A DNA stretch of 64,000 bases from Litorilinea aerophila. Lineage in GTDB: Bacteria; Chloroflexota; Anaerolineae; Caldilineales; Caldilineaceae. The notes beneath the pieces are model-generated. The model was not told where the DNA came from, made no database searches, and was given only the letters and a program-made list of their open reading frames with translations. The translations under genes were made by a program, and so were the position numbers. Every line of letters starts with the position of its first letter. Position 1 is the first letter of the stretch. This document shows positions 29,032 to 39,454 of this stretch, piece by piece. Where the stretch lies: assembly GCA_945897075.1 (NCBI GenBank), contig CAMDEX010000004.1, positions 1-64,000 of the forward strand, read 5' to 3'.

Positions 29032-31776
29032 ATGGCTATGAAACTTCAATTCGACAGTTCCCAGGAATACCAACTCGCCGCTATGCGCGCGGTGGTGGAC
29101 ATATTTGAAGGTCAGCCTTTAGCCAAAGGTGACTTTGAGCTTTCTTTTGCGCTGGAAGGCTCTTCACTGACCCTCAGCGAAAAAGGGATTGGCAACCGGC
29201 TGGTTTTGAACGAAGATCAGCTGCTGCAAAATGTGCGCGCTGTTCAAGCGAGAAACGGCATCGCTCTATCCGGCGCATTGGAGCGTTGCCAGTATGTGAA
29301 GAATCAGGAAACAGGCGCAACCGATTTTATCCCTTTGAATTTTACTGTTGAAATGGAAACAGGCACAGGCAAGACCTACGCCTATCTGCGCACAGTCTAT
29401 GAACTCAACAAAGTCTATGGCTTCAAAAAGTTTGTCATCGTCGTTCCCAGCGTAGCCATCCGCGAAGGCGCGGTCAAAAATCTGCAAATCACGCACGACC
29501 ACTTGCAAGCGCTCTACGGCAACCCCCCGCTCAATTATGTGATGTATGACAGCAAAAATCTGACGGCGCTGCGCAACTTTGCCACATCCAACGCCATTCA
29601 GATTTTGGTGATCAACATTGACAGTTTCACCAAAGACACGAATGTAATCAACAGTGCGCGCGAAACGGGCGTGAAGCCGATTGAATACATCCAGGCGACT
29701 TGCCCGTTTGTGATTGTGGATGAGCCGCAAAATATGGAAACCGATATACGGCGGACGGCACTGCACAACCTCAACCCGCTGTGTACGCTGCGCTATAGCG
29801 CCACCCATCGCAATTTATACAATCTGGTCTATAATCTGAATCCTGTACAAGCCTACGATTTGGGCCTGGTCAAGCAGATTGAAGTAGTTGGGATTACGCA
29901 GAGCGAGCAAGATTTTAATCAACCCTATATTCGTTATGAAAATTGCAAGCGCGGTAAGCGCAATGCCACGCTTAAATTAACGCTCAACGCCCGCACGCCA
30001 CAGGGCATTCAGCGCAAAACTGTGACGGTTCAGATGGGCAAGGCCTACTTGTTTGACCTCTCCAATGGCAACCCGCTCTACTGGGATTTATACGTCAACC
30101 ATTGGCATTACTTTGACGACGATCAGAACAGTGAAATTGAGATTTCCAACGGCTGGAAACTGCGCGAGAAAAGCGAAGTGGGCGGTCAAAAAGAGGATAT
30201 GCTCAAGTATCAAATTGAGATGACGGTCAAAGAGCATTTCCAGAAGGTAAAAGCATTGCGACCGAAGGGCATTAAGGTGTTGTCGCTGTTTTTTGTTGAC
30301 CGCGTCGCCAATTACCGCGCATACACCGCCGCCGGCACGCCAGAAAAGGGCAAGTTCGCCCGCTGGTTTGAGGAAGCCTTTACGCGCTATGCCAGTGAAA
30401 ATCCGGGAGTGATTCCCTTCCCGGTTGAGCAAGTTCACAACGGCTATTTCTCGGCGGATCGAAAAGGCGCAGGCAAAGACAAGAAGGAAGTTTGGATAGA
30501 TTCCAAAGAAAAGAACACCAAAGCCGACGAAGACACGTACAGCCTGATTATGCAAGAAAAGGAACGGTTGTTGAGTCTGGACGAACCGTTGCAGTTTATT
30601 TTCTCGCATAGCGCTTTGCGCGAAGGCTGGGACAACCCCAACGTCTTTCAGATTTGCACGCTCAACGAAAGCAAGAGCGACCTCAAGAAACGACAGGAGA
30701 TCGGGCGCGGGCTGCGTTTGCCCGTGGACAGCGCAGGGCTGCGCGTGCAGGACAAAGAGATCAACGTTTTGACCGTTGTCGCCAATGAAACATACGAGGA
30801 GTTTGCGGAAGCGCTGCAACGTGAAATTCAGGAAGAGACGAGCGTTGAGTTCAAAGGCAAAATCAAGAACGCGCGCGCCACAGCGCAGATTCGCTTATGC
30901 AAAGAATTGACTTTAGAAAACTTCCCGCTTTTGTTTGAGATTTGGGAAAAGATTAGGCAGCAAACCCGCTACGCCGTGGAATACAGCAGCGCAGAACTGA
31001 TTCGGCGCACCGTTGCCGAATTGCGTGACTTCAACTTTGCACCACTGACCAAACGCCCTCTATTGGAAGCCCGCGTTGGCCGTTTGAGTTATTCGGAAGA
31101 AGGCATCGCCGGCACGCTGCAAGATGCGGGCACGCAGAAAACCGAAGAAGTGTACTATCTCATTCCCGATGTGTACGCTTATATGCAAAGCCGCGTTGAT
31201 GTATCGCGCAACACTGTTTACGAAGTTTTGAAACAATCTGACCGCTTGGGGGAATTAGAAATCAATCCGCAGATGTTTTTGGATCAGGTGATTGGAGCAA
31301 TTCGCCGCACCCTGAATAGTTTGCTGGTAGAAGGTGTGAAATACGAGCAGATCAACGGGGCGTACTACGAAATGCGCTTGTTCGAGTACGAAGAAATCGA
31401 AACCTACCTGTCTACTCTGTTTGCCGTCAGCAAGCAGGATAAGACACCCTTCAACTACATTCCCGTAGACAGCGATGTTGAAGGCGCTTTTGCCCGCGAT
31501 TGCGAAGCCGACGAAAATATCAAGTTCTTTTTCAAACTGCCGCGCGGCTTCAAAGTGCCGACTCCAATCGGCAATTACATCCCCGATTGGGCTGTGGTCT
31601 TTGAAAACGACAGTCGCATCTACTTTGTGGCCGAAACGAAAGGCACATTGGACAAGCAATTGCTTCGGGAAGTTGAACGGATGAAGATTGATTGCGGGGC
31701 AAAGCACTTTGCTCTGTTCAAGCCTTTGGGCGTTGAATACAAATTAGCCCTAACCACAAGGGATTTGTATTCATAA
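29032..31776 (+). CDS. Type III restriction enzyme, Res subunit
   Basis: METGTGKTYAYLRTVYEL, VIVDEPQNMETD, REGWDNPNVFQICTLNES, GRGLRLPVD; C-terminal nuclease-like VFENDSRIYFVAETKG. Confidence 0.92.
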   Translation: MAMKLQFDSSQEYQLAAMRAVVDIFEGQPLAKGDFELSFALEGSSLTLSEKGIGNRLVLNEDQLLQNVRAVQARNGIALSGALERCQYVKNQETGATDFIPLNFTVEMETGTGKTYAYLRTVYELNKVYGFKKFVIVVPSVAIREGAVKNLQITHDHLQALYGNPPLNYVMYDSKNLTALRNFATSNAIQILVINIDSFTKDTNVINSARETGVKPIEYIQATCPFVIVDEPQNMETDIRRTALHNLNPLCTLRYSATHRNLYNLVYNLNPVQAYDLGLVKQIEVVGITQSEQDFNQPYIRYENCKRGKRNATLKLTLNARTPQGIQRKTVTVQMGKAYLFDLSNGNPLYWDLYVNHWHYFDDDQNSEIEISNGWKLREKSEVGGQKEDMLKYQIEMTVKEHFQKVKALRPKGIKVLSLFFVDRVANYRAYTAAGTPEKGKFARWFEEAFTRYASENPGVIPFPVEQVHNGYFSADRKGAGKDKKEVWIDSKEKNTKADEDTYSLIMQEKERLLSLDEPLQFIFSHSALREGWDNPNVFQICTLNESKSDLKKRQEIGRGLRLPVDSAGLRVQDKEINVLTVVANETYEEFAEALQREIQEETSVEFKGKIKNARATAQIRLCKELTLENFPLLFEIWEKIRQQTRYAVEYSSAELIRRTVAELRDFNFAPLTKRPLLEARVGRLSYSEEGIAGTLQDAGTQKTEEVYYLIPDVYAYMQSRVDVSRNTVYEVLKQSDRLGELEINPQMFLDQVIGAIRRTLNSLLVEGVKYEQINGAYYEMRLFEYEEIETYLSTLFAVSKQDKTPFNYIPVDSDVEGAFARDCEADENIKFFFKLPRGFKVPTPIGNYIPDWAVVFENDSRIYFVAETKGTLDKQLLREVERMKIDCGAKHFALFKPLGVEYKLALTTRDLYS

Positions 31777-31789
31777 CAATACGGGCGAA

Positions 31790-33499
31790 GTGACTGTGAG
31801 CGATGAACCTCTGCCTTTAACTTTGCGTACCAAATGGCTGCTCTCTGCTGCCACTATTTTTCTGATCCTTCTCCCCTTCGCCATCGGCCTATTCCCCAGC
31901 CCCCTCCTCGCCCAATCCCCTGTGACCGGGGCGGGGGTGGTGCGCGGTTCACTTAATTATCAGTTCGCCCAGCACACCCTCGTCCTGCGCGCCTGGGATC
32001 GTTACCAACCCGTGACGATTCTCATGGAATACTCGCCCCAGGAGCGCTGGGAATTGGATGACCGCTCCGGCTTCTTTGTCTTTGATCAGCAGGGATATAA
32101 CCGCTATCAGAACGGGGAGATACCCGGTTCGGTGGCTGTGGCCGCCGGGGATCAGCTGCCCGGCACAGGGCGGCGTTTGCAGGCGACGATTGGCATGCCC
32201 TTTCCCGGCCCCCTCTTTGTGGTTGTCTACAACGATTCACCCATTCCGATGGGCTATACCCTGCGTGCTACCAATGGGGGCCTCAGCGACAGCGGCGGCC
32301 AGGTCTTCGACGGCGGCGCGCCGGCCCCGGCTGGCGGCGGGGATGCCGCTGTCTTCCCGTTCGTAGTTGTGCCCGGCCCCACCCCTACGCCCTTTCCCAT
32401 ACGAAAACCCCTCCCTCTGCGCGCCTCCTCTGTGCGCGGGCTGCTGGACAAGCGCTACGCCCAGGACTTCTTTACGCTGGAAGTGGTGGACACGGGGCTG
32501 CCGCTGACCGTCGAGATGATCTACGACCCCGCCGAACAGATTCTGCTTCTCGACAGTTTCAACTTCTGGCTCTTCGACGAGGAGCAGTTCCGCAGCCAGG
32601 AGATCAGCGGCTCGCGCCCAGAGTTTGAGCCAAACCGGGGTGCGGGCACGCTCATCTACCGCGACGACGTGGCGGTCTGGGTTGCCCGGATTGAGGATCC
32701 GCTGGACACGTATATGCTGGTCGTCAACCAGCACGCGCACGCGCTCTCGGTGGGTTACCGGCTGACCGTACACAATGGCGTGCTGGTGGATGAGGGGCGG
32801 CAGGCCCAAGCGGTGTTGAGCCAGCCGCGCACCCTTCCCGGCGTGGGCAGCACATTGTGGATCGTCCGCACTGGCGAGACGCTGGGCGCGATTGCCCAGG
32901 CGGTCTACGGCGACCGACGCTACTATACGGCCATCTGTACGGCCAATGCACTTCCCAACTGCAACCGTCTCTATAGGGGGCAACGGCTCATCCTCCCGCC
33001 TGTGGCCGCACTCTCCCCCAGCATCCCAGCATCCCGACCCTTGCGCCAACCTACCCGTCAACCCGCCAGCGGCCCACCCGTTGCCAACAACCTGCTCGCA
33101 GTGGCGGCGGGTGAAAGCAGCCTGCAGACCTTCCGCGATCTGATCGGCCAGACTGCCCTGGCGCAGACACTGGCTGCGGCCGGACCTTACACTCTTTTCG
33201 CCTTCACCAACGAAGCTTTCGATGCCTTACTGGTGGAAGCCCAAGATGCGCTACTGATTGAACCGGAGAAGGCCTTTGCCCTCCTTTCCAGCCACATTGC
33301 CGTTGGCCGTCTCAGCCCGGATTGGGTGACCACGCGCACAAAGCATATCCCTACCCTTGACAGCGCTCTTCTGCGTCTGGACCCCGACCTGGAATCCGCG
33401 GGGGCGGGCGGATTCACCGTCAACGGCGTGCCAGTCATCGGCCCACCGCTGGAGGCGGCCAACGGCGTGATTTATCTGGTAGGTGCAGTCTTCGAGTGA
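31790..33499 (+). CDS. Secreted protein: two repeats + LysM + FAS1, paralogue of 20424..22331
   Basis: SVRGLLDKRYAQDFFTLEVVDTGLPLTVEMIYDP...; LysM LWIVRTGETLGAIAQAVYGDRRYYTAICTANALPNC; FAS1 GPYTLFAFTNEAFDALL... Confidence 0.85.
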   Translation: MTVSDEPLPLTLRTKWLLSAATIFLILLPFAIGLFPSPLLAQSPVTGAGVVRGSLNYQFAQHTLVLRAWDRYQPVTILMEYSPQERWELDDRSGFFVFDQQGYNRYQNGEIPGSVAVAAGDQLPGTGRRLQATIGMPFPGPLFVVVYNDSPIPMGYTLRATNGGLSDSGGQVFDGGAPAPAGGGDAAVFPFVVVPGPTPTPFPIRKPLPLRASSVRGLLDKRYAQDFFTLEVVDTGLPLTVEMIYDPAEQILLLDSFNFWLFDEEQFRSQEISGSRPEFEPNRGAGTLIYRDDVAVWVARIEDPLDTYMLVVNQHAHALSVGYRLTVHNGVLVDEGRQAQAVLSQPRTLPGVGSTLWIVRTGETLGAIAQAVYGDRRYYTAICTANALPNCNRLYRGQRLILPPVAALSPSIPASRPLRQPTRQPASGPPVANNLLAVAAGESSLQTFRDLIGQTALAQTLAAAGPYTLFAFTNEAFDALLVEAQDALLIEPEKAFALLSSHIAVGRLSPDWVTTRTKHIPTLDSALLRLDPDLESAGAGGFTVNGVPVIGPPLEAANGVIYLVGAVFE

Positions 33500-33503
33500 A
33501 CTG

Positions 33504-33986
33504 ATGCCCACACCGCCACCCGTCTCCGTCGCCCTCGCCGCGCTGAACATCCCCCACCGGCTTTTTGTCCATTCGGGAGCAGTCGCTTCCCTGGAACAGG
33601 CCGCATCCGAACGCGGGCAGACGCCGGAACAGGTCGTGCGCACGCTGCTCTTTCGCCTGGAAGAGGGGCGCTATCTGCTGGTGCTGGCCGCGGGGCCGGC
33701 GCAGATTTCCTGGGCAGCCCTGCGCGCCCATCTGGGCGTCTCGCGCCTGACCACCGCGGAGCGCGACGAGGTGGTGAAAGTCACCGGCTATCCCATCGGC
33801 GCGGTGGCCCCCTTTGGCCTGCCCGCGCCGATCCCCGTGCTGGTGGACGCCAGCGTGACGGCGCAGGGCGAAGTCTCCATCGGCTCCGGTGTGCGGGGGA
33901 CGGCAGTGATCTTGTCCACGGCTGATCTGTTGGCCGCGCTGGGGGATGCGCCGGTGGTCTGGCTGCGCGACGCCAAAACGGATTGA
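33504..33986 (+). CDS. YbaK/EbsC-family aminoacyl-tRNA deacylase-like protein
   Basis: LAALNIPHRLFVHSGAVASLEQAASERGQTPEQVVRTLLFRLEEGRYLLVLAAGP...GYPIGAVAPFGL. Confidence 0.85.
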   Translation: MPTPPPVSVALAALNIPHRLFVHSGAVASLEQAASERGQTPEQVVRTLLFRLEEGRYLLVLAAGPAQISWAALRAHLGVSRLTTAERDEVVKVTGYPIGAVAPFGLPAPIPVLVDASVTAQGEVSIGSGVRGTAVILSTADLLAALGDAPVVWLRDAKTD

Positions 33987-34094
33987 GTGGGTGGCTCTCT
34001 TTTTGCGCCTTTGCATCTTCACGCCTTTTGGTTGAAAATAGACGTGTCTGCGCTCACTCTCTTCCATCTCCCATTCTCCCGAAAGGCACAATCT

Positions 34095-35003
34095 ATGCAC
34101 TTCCATCTCTCCGGCCTGATTCCCGCCACTTTCACCCCCCTCCACGCCGACGGCAGCCTGAATCTGGGGCTGATCGAGCCGATGGTGGACTTTCTCATCG
34201 CCCAAAAATTGACCGGTCTCTACGTCTGCGGCAGCACAGGCGAGGGCGTTTCGCTGAGTACGGCTGAACGCAAAGCCGTGGCCGCCGCCTTTGTCCAGGC
34301 CGCGCGCGGGCGCGTACCGGTCATTTTGCAGGTCGGCCACACCAGTCTGGTCGAAGCCCAAGACCTGGCAACACACGCCCAAGCCATCGGGGCAGACGCG
34401 CTCTCTGCGGTGCCGCCCTTCTACTTCAAGCCCGGCTCGGTGGATCTGATTGTGCGCTGTATGGCCCAGATTGCCGCGGCCGCGCCCGACCTGCCCTTCT
34501 ACTACTACCACATCCCGCAGATGACCGGCGTGCAGGTGGATGTAGCCAATCTGCTGGCCGCGGGCAGCCGGGTCATCCCCAATTTGGTGGGGGCCAAATA
34601 TAGCATCCACGACGTATACAACTTGCAGGCCGCCGCGGAACTGGAACACGGGCGTTTCAATCTGCTCTTTGGCTCGGACGAGATGCTGCTCAGCGGTCTC
34701 TGCGCCGGTGCGCAGGGCGCGGTCGGTACCACTTACAACTTTGCCGCGCCCGTCTTCCAGCGGGTGATTGACGCGTTCCAGCGCAACGACATCGCCACCG
34801 CCCAGATGCACCAGGGCCAGACAGTGCAGATGATCCGGCTGATCGCTGGTTACGGGGGCGTGCCCGCCTTCAAAGCCGTGATGAAGTTCCTCGGCTTCGA
34901 CTGCGGTCCGGTACGTCTGCCGTTGCAAGCCCTGAGCAGCCAGAAGGAGGAGGAACTCAAAGCCGATCTGACCCGTCTGGGTTTCTTCCAGTGGATAGCG
35001 TAG
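34095..35003 (+). CDS. Dihydrodipicolinate synthase / N-acetylneuraminate lyase family aldolase
   Basis: [64 protein letters not shown]. Confidence 0.92.
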   Translation: MHFHLSGLIPATFTPLHADGSLNLGLIEPMVDFLIAQKLTGLYVCGSTGEGVSLSTAERKAVAAAFVQAARGRVPVILQVGHTSLVEAQDLATHAQAIGADALSAVPPFYFKPGSVDLIVRCMAQIAAAAPDLPFYYYHIPQMTGVQVDVANLLAAGSRVIPNLVGAKYSIHDVYNLQAAAELEHGRFNLLFGSDEMLLSGLCAGAQGAVGTTYNFAAPVFQRVIDAFQRNDIATAQMHQGQTVQMIRLIAGYGGVPAFKAVMKFLGFDCGPVRLPLQALSSQKEEELKADLTRLGFFQWIA

Positions 35004-35034
35004 GCGGGTTGGCCGCCGGAAGGGAGAGCATCCA

Positions 35035-35838
35035 ATGACGCAGATTCACAGCGGCTTTGTGGATGTCAATCAGACTCGTCTCTATTATGAGATGGCCGGT
35101 TCTGGCGAGGTCGTCGTTTTGATACACGGCTTTACGCTGGACACCCGCATGTGGGAGGATCAATTCCTACCCCTGGCCCAACACTTTCGGGTCATCCGCT
35201 ATGATCTGCGGGGTTTTGGCAAGTCGGCCCTGCCCACAGACGAAGCCTATTCCCATGTGGATGATCTGAACGCTCTGCTCGACCGGCTGAATATCCCCCA
35301 GGCCCATCTGGTCGGGCTTTCCAAAGGCGGGGCAGTGGCTTTGGACTACGCGCTCACCTATCCTTCCCGCGTGGGACGGCTGGCGTTGATTGATACGGTG
35401 CTGGGTGGCTTTGCCTGGTCGAGTCAGTCCAATGCAGAGAATGGAGTGGTCTGGCAAGAGGCTGCACGGGGGGGAATCCCTGCGGCCAAAGCGGTCTGGC
35501 TGGCCCACCCGCTCTTTGCGCCCGCACACCGCCAGCCGTCGGTCTCGGCCCGTCTGGCCCAGATTGTGGGGGAGTATTCGGGCTGGCACTTTGTCAACCC
35601 CAACCCGGAGCGCCATCTGCAGCCGCCCGCCGCGGCGCGCCTGGGAGAATTGGGTATGCCTGTGCTGGCGCTGGTGGGCGAAGAAGATAGGGCGGACTTT
35701 CGACAGATCACCGATCTGATCGGCCAGCAGGTCCCCCAGTCGCGTGTAATTGTGGTTGCGGGGGTGGGGCATATGTCCAATATGGAAGCACCGACGGAAG
35801 TGAACCAGCCATTGCTGGCCTTTCTGACTGCATTGTGA
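35035..35838 (+). CDS. Alpha/beta hydrolase
   Basis: [61 protein letters not shown]. Confidence 0.92.
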   Translation: MTQIHSGFVDVNQTRLYYEMAGSGEVVVLIHGFTLDTRMWEDQFLPLAQHFRVIRYDLRGFGKSALPTDEAYSHVDDLNALLDRLNIPQAHLVGLSKGGAVALDYALTYPSRVGRLALIDTVLGGFAWSSQSNAENGVVWQEAARGGIPAAKAVWLAHPLFAPAHRQPSVSARLAQIVGEYSGWHFVNPNPERHLQPPAAARLGELGMPVLALVGEEDRADFRQITDLIGQQVPQSRVIVVAGVGHMSNMEAPTEVNQPLLAFLTAL

Positions 35839-35871
35839 AGAGGAGGGCACCGGTGGCAGTAGAGAAGGAGA

Positions 35872-36933
35872 GTGGACGCCGAAGTGCCGCCGACAGAACT
35901 GCTGGCGCTGGTGACAGATGTTTTCCTGCGCTGTGGGATGAGCGCCGCCGACGCATCCCTGTTGGCCGACACACTGGTAGACGCTGACCTGAGCGGTATC
36001 CACTCGCACGGGGTGCTGCGTGTACCCGAATACATCAAAAAGTTGACGACCGGCGGTGTCAATCCTGTCGGACGACCGTCGCTTGTGCGCGATGTGGGTG
36101 CGTGTATGGTGGTGGACGGCGGCAACAGTATGGGGCAGATCGGCATGGACTTTGCCACCAAACGGGTGATCGAGCGGGCCGCTCTCCACGGCATCGCGGC
36201 GGCGGGCATCCGGGGCAGCAACCACAGCGGCGCGATGGCCTACTATGCGCGCCAATCCGTGGCCCATGGGATGATCGGGATTGCCACCACCAACGCCCTG
36301 CCCACAATGGCCCCCTGGGGCGGCGCAGAACGCATCCTCGGCATCAACCCGCTGGGCGTCGCCATCCCCGCGGGCGAGGAGCGACCGATTGTCTACGACG
36401 CGGCCTTCAGCGGATCGTCGCACGGCAAAATCCGCATCTACCAGCAGAAGGGGTGGCCGCTGCCCGACGGCTGGGCGCTGGACCGGGAGGGCCGCCCCAC
36501 CAGCGACCCGGCGGCGGCGTTGGACGGGCTGCTTATGCCCATCGGCGGCTTCAAAGGCACAGCGTTGGCGCTGATTATGGGCGTGCTTTCGTCGCTACTC
36601 TCCGGCGCAGCCTACGGCACGGAGCTGGGCGATATGCAGAGCGGCCCGCGTGCCGGTCAGGACGGCCATTTTGTCGCCGCCATCCGGGTGGAAGCCTTCG
36701 AGGATCTGGCCCGTTTCCAAAGCCGGGTGGACGCGGCCATCCACCAGATCCACGACTGTCGCCCTGCTGCGGGCGTCGAGCGCATCTACGCGCCCGGCGA
36801 GTTGGAGTTTCTGCGCCAGGCGGAGTACCGGGCGCTGGGGATTCCGCTCAATGAGGTGACGCTGGCCGATTTGCGCCGGGCCGCGCAAAGCATAGGCTGC
36901 GCTGTGACTGCTTATGCTTGGCTGGCCGGATAG
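35872..36933 (+). CDS. Malate/L-lactate dehydrogenase family (Ldh2)
   Basis: GIHSHGVLRVPEYIKKLTTGGVNP; RGSNHSGAMAYYARQSVAHGMIGIATTNALPTMAPWGG. Confidence 0.92.
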   Translation: MDAEVPPTELLALVTDVFLRCGMSAADASLLADTLVDADLSGIHSHGVLRVPEYIKKLTTGGVNPVGRPSLVRDVGACMVVDGGNSMGQIGMDFATKRVIERAALHGIAAAGIRGSNHSGAMAYYARQSVAHGMIGIATTNALPTMAPWGGAERILGINPLGVAIPAGEERPIVYDAAFSGSSHGKIRIYQQKGWPLPDGWALDREGRPTSDPAAALDGLLMPIGGFKGTALALIMGVLSSLLSGAAYGTELGDMQSGPRAGQDGHFVAAIRVEAFEDLARFQSRVDAAIHQIHDCRPAAGVERIYAPGELEFLRQAEYRALGIPLNEVTLADLRRAAQSIGCAVTAYAWLAG

Positions 36934-37077
36934 ACTGATAATGGGTATTGGATGTTCCATAGACCGCAGCCGGGGTCTCCCAAGCAATTTTTTTGAACCG
37001 ACAAACTATTGCGTAGGCCGGACTGTTTGGTGCGACGAAATACCCAATACCCAATACCCAAAACGGAGTACAAACCA

Positions 37078-37986
37078 ATGATCCCCAATCCTCTCCTTGC
37101 CGCCCTCGGCTACGATTCTTCCGCCCGGCTGGTCATCTTCCACGCCGACGACGTGGGGATGTGTCACGGCAGCAACCGTGCCTTTTTGGAATGTCAGGCG
37201 GTCGGCCTGCTCAAAACCGGTTCGGTGATGATGCCCTGCCCCTGGTCGCCGGAGATGGTGCAGAGCGCGGCGGCCAATCCCGCCATCGATCTGGGCGTCC
37301 ATCTGACCCTGACCAGCGAATGGCCGCAATACCGCTGGGGGCCAATCAGCACGCGCCAGGTCAACAGCGGGCTGCTGGACGGCACAGGCCACTTCTGGCC
37401 GAGCGTGGCCGAGGTGGCGGCCCATCTCAACCAGACGGCAGCGGTGGGCGAGATGGAAGCGCAGATCGACCGGGCGCTGGCCGCGGGGGTGGACGTGACC
37501 CATCTGGACACCCACATGGGGTCAGCGACGATTCCGGGTCTGCTGGAAGAGTATTTGCGTCTGGGCTTTGCGTATCGCCTGCCTCTGCTCTTCTTCCGCC
37601 AGCTGGACGATGTGATGCGACAGATGGGCTATCGTCCCGCGGATGAGGCGGCCCACGCCCGGCAGGTCGGGGCGATTGAGGAGCAGGGGATGCCGCTCGT
37701 TGATTGGTTTCGCATCACCCCTGGCTACGATGGCGGCGACGGTCAAGGGGATCGGGCCGATCTCTACGAGTCAATTCTGCGGGGTTTGCAGCCCGGCGTC
37801 ACTTATTTCAGCCTGCATCCCAACGCGCCAGGCGACATTGAGGTGATCGATCCGGTCAACAACCGTTGGCGGATTCACGAATACAACTACTTCCGTTCGG
37901 ACCGTCTGGCTGAGTTTCTGGCGCAAGAGGGGATTGTGCCGATTGGCTACCGGGAAATTCGGGCGGTGATGCGAAAAAAGATGTGA
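37078..37986 (+). CDS. ChbG/YdjC-family carbohydrate deacetylase-like protein
   Basis: RLVIFHADDVGMCHGSNRAFLE; GVHLTLTSEW; DTHMGS; TYFSLHPNAPG. Confidence 0.88.
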   Translation: MIPNPLLAALGYDSSARLVIFHADDVGMCHGSNRAFLECQAVGLLKTGSVMMPCPWSPEMVQSAAANPAIDLGVHLTLTSEWPQYRWGPISTRQVNSGLLDGTGHFWPSVAEVAAHLNQTAAVGEMEAQIDRALAAGVDVTHLDTHMGSATIPGLLEEYLRLGFAYRLPLLFFRQLDDVMRQMGYRPADEAAHARQVGAIEEQGMPLVDWFRITPGYDGGDGQGDRADLYESILRGLQPGVTYFSLHPNAPGDIEVIDPVNNRWRIHEYNYFRSDRLAEFLAQEGIVPIGYREIRAVMRKKM

Positions 37987-38069
37987 AGGCTGCCGGTTGA
38001 TTCTGTGGGAAATGTGGCGTAGAATGTGGGCAGGACGAGAATTGCTCTGGATGAAAGGGTGGCAATCGG

Positions 38070-38417
38070 ATGACTCTCGACGATCTGCTGTTTGATATTC
38101 ATGTGCTGGAATACGAATTACAATCCTTTGAGCGCCGCTTCGGGGTACTTTCGGAGATGTTTTACGAGGTCTGGTCTCAAGGCGAGGAACCGGCTGATAG
38201 CAGTTGGGTCCTCCCCTGGGCGGCTTGGGCAGGTGCCTATGAGTCCTGGCGTGACTATCGGTCGGAGTATATGCAGGCTACGACTCCCAACCCCATCCCC
38301 ACATCCCTGAACTGTCCAGTACCCATCCGCACCACAAACACATCCCGCCCGACATCAAACACAACCGCATTCCCGCGCCCGGTCTCTCCTTCAACACGCC
38401 CAATCTGCCTTTTCTGA
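38070..38417 (+). pseudogene. Truncated copy of small partner gene fused out of frame to a DUF6516 3' remnant
   Basis: MTLDDLLFDIHVLEYELQSFERRF... matches the ORF at 39158; then joins the 186-bp repeat (38279-38464) of the DUF6516 gene in a different frame. Confidence 0.75.
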
Positions 38418-38464
38418 TCCGTGAGATCGAAACTCTTCCTTTGCAACACCCGCCAACCCATTGA
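38279..38464 (+). repeat. 186-bp repeat copy A (remnant 3' end of DUF6516 gene)
   Basis: Near-identical to 39681-39866 (one mismatch read: cccatccgc/cccacccgc). Confidence 0.95.
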
Positions 38465-38576
38465 ACGTGCGCGTATTGGGTTTTCCCGACACTGGTAGCT
38501 CTCGTAGATGACGCTTTCCGAGGAAGAACCCAACCTACAGCCACTGCCCCAACTTCATTCTTAGCGAGAAGAACAG

Positions 38577-39080
38577 ATGAACATCCGCGACATCACAGCC
38601 CTCTATGACTACCACTACTGGGCGAACCAACGCATCCTGGCGGCCGCCGCGCAGATCAGCCAGGAGCAGTTTCTGGGTCAGGCGGGGCACAGTCTGGGCA
38701 GCCTGCGCTCTCTCCTGGCCCACTGTGTAGATGCAGAGTATGGCTGGCGCACCCTCTGGCAGACGGGAACTGTCGCCGGGTTTGAGACGGTGGCCGAAGA
38801 GCAATTCCCCACGCTGGATGCCCTGGCCCGACGCTGGGCGCAGGAAGAGACAGCTATGCGCGCCTATTTGACCGGCCTGACCGATGACGACCTGGGCGGT
38901 TATGTGCGTTACACAACCGACGAAGGGGCAAAGCGGGAACGGCTGCTCTGGCATTGCCTCTGGCATCTGGTGAATCACGGCACCCAGCATCGCAGCGAAG
39001 TCGCCGCTATACTGACCGGTTATGGGCACTCGCCAGGCGATTTAGACTTTACGGTATTCTTGAACGAATGCCCTCGCTGA
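38577..39080 (+). CDS. DinB-family protein
   Basis: DITALYDYHYWANQRILAAAAQISQEQF...SLLAHCVDAEYGWRTLW...HCLWHLVNHGTQHRSEVAAIL. Confidence 0.88.
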   Translation: MNIRDITALYDYHYWANQRILAAAAQISQEQFLGQAGHSLGSLRSLLAHCVDAEYGWRTLWQTGTVAGFETVAEEQFPTLDALARRWAQEETAMRAYLTGLTDDDLGGYVRYTTDEGAKRERLLWHCLWHLVNHGTQHRSEVAAILTGYGHSPGDLDFTVFLNECPR

Positions 39081-39157
39081 TACGAGTTGATTTCAATCGA
39101 AAGATAACATAGAATGGGGCAGGATGAGGCTCTTGTGGGCTGAAAGGTGGCAAGACA

Positions 39158-39454
39158 ATGACTCTCGATGATCTGCTGTTTGATATTCATGTACTGGAAG
39201 AGATGCTGCATTCCTATGAACGGAAGTTCAATATGCTTTCCTGTATCTTTTACGAAGCGTATTCGGAAGGGGAGGAACCTACCAATTCAGATTGGGTACA
39301 AGACTGGACCGCTTGGGGGGGCGCGTACAAAGTATGGCTACGACGACAGCAACAATTCCGCGGAATTGTGGAGTCCCTACGCTCTGAAAGTCAGTCATTG
39401 TCCCAAGTAATTGAAAAGACAGCCCGCCGTGAATCCGTTCCAGTCCCTGCATGA
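39158..39454 (+). CDS. Small partner protein (putative antitoxin) of DUF6516 gene
   Basis: MTLDDLLFDIHVLEEMLHSYERKFNMLSCIFYEAYSEGEEP; overlaps following DUF6516 ORF. Confidence 0.6.
   Translation: MTLDDLLFDIHVLEEMLHSYERKFNMLSCIFYEAYSEGEEPTNSDWVQDWTAWGGAYKVWLRRQQQFRGIVESLRSESQSLSQVIEKTARRESVPVPA

Noticed and set aside
33435-34928. 497-aa minus-strand ORF
   Set aside because: Antisense over YbaK-like and DapA-like genes whose products are clear.
38461-38540. Weak inverted repeat ttgggttttcc ... ggaagaaccca downstream of the truncated DUF6516 cassette
   Set aside because: Imperfect and long spacer; insufficient to call an element boundary.
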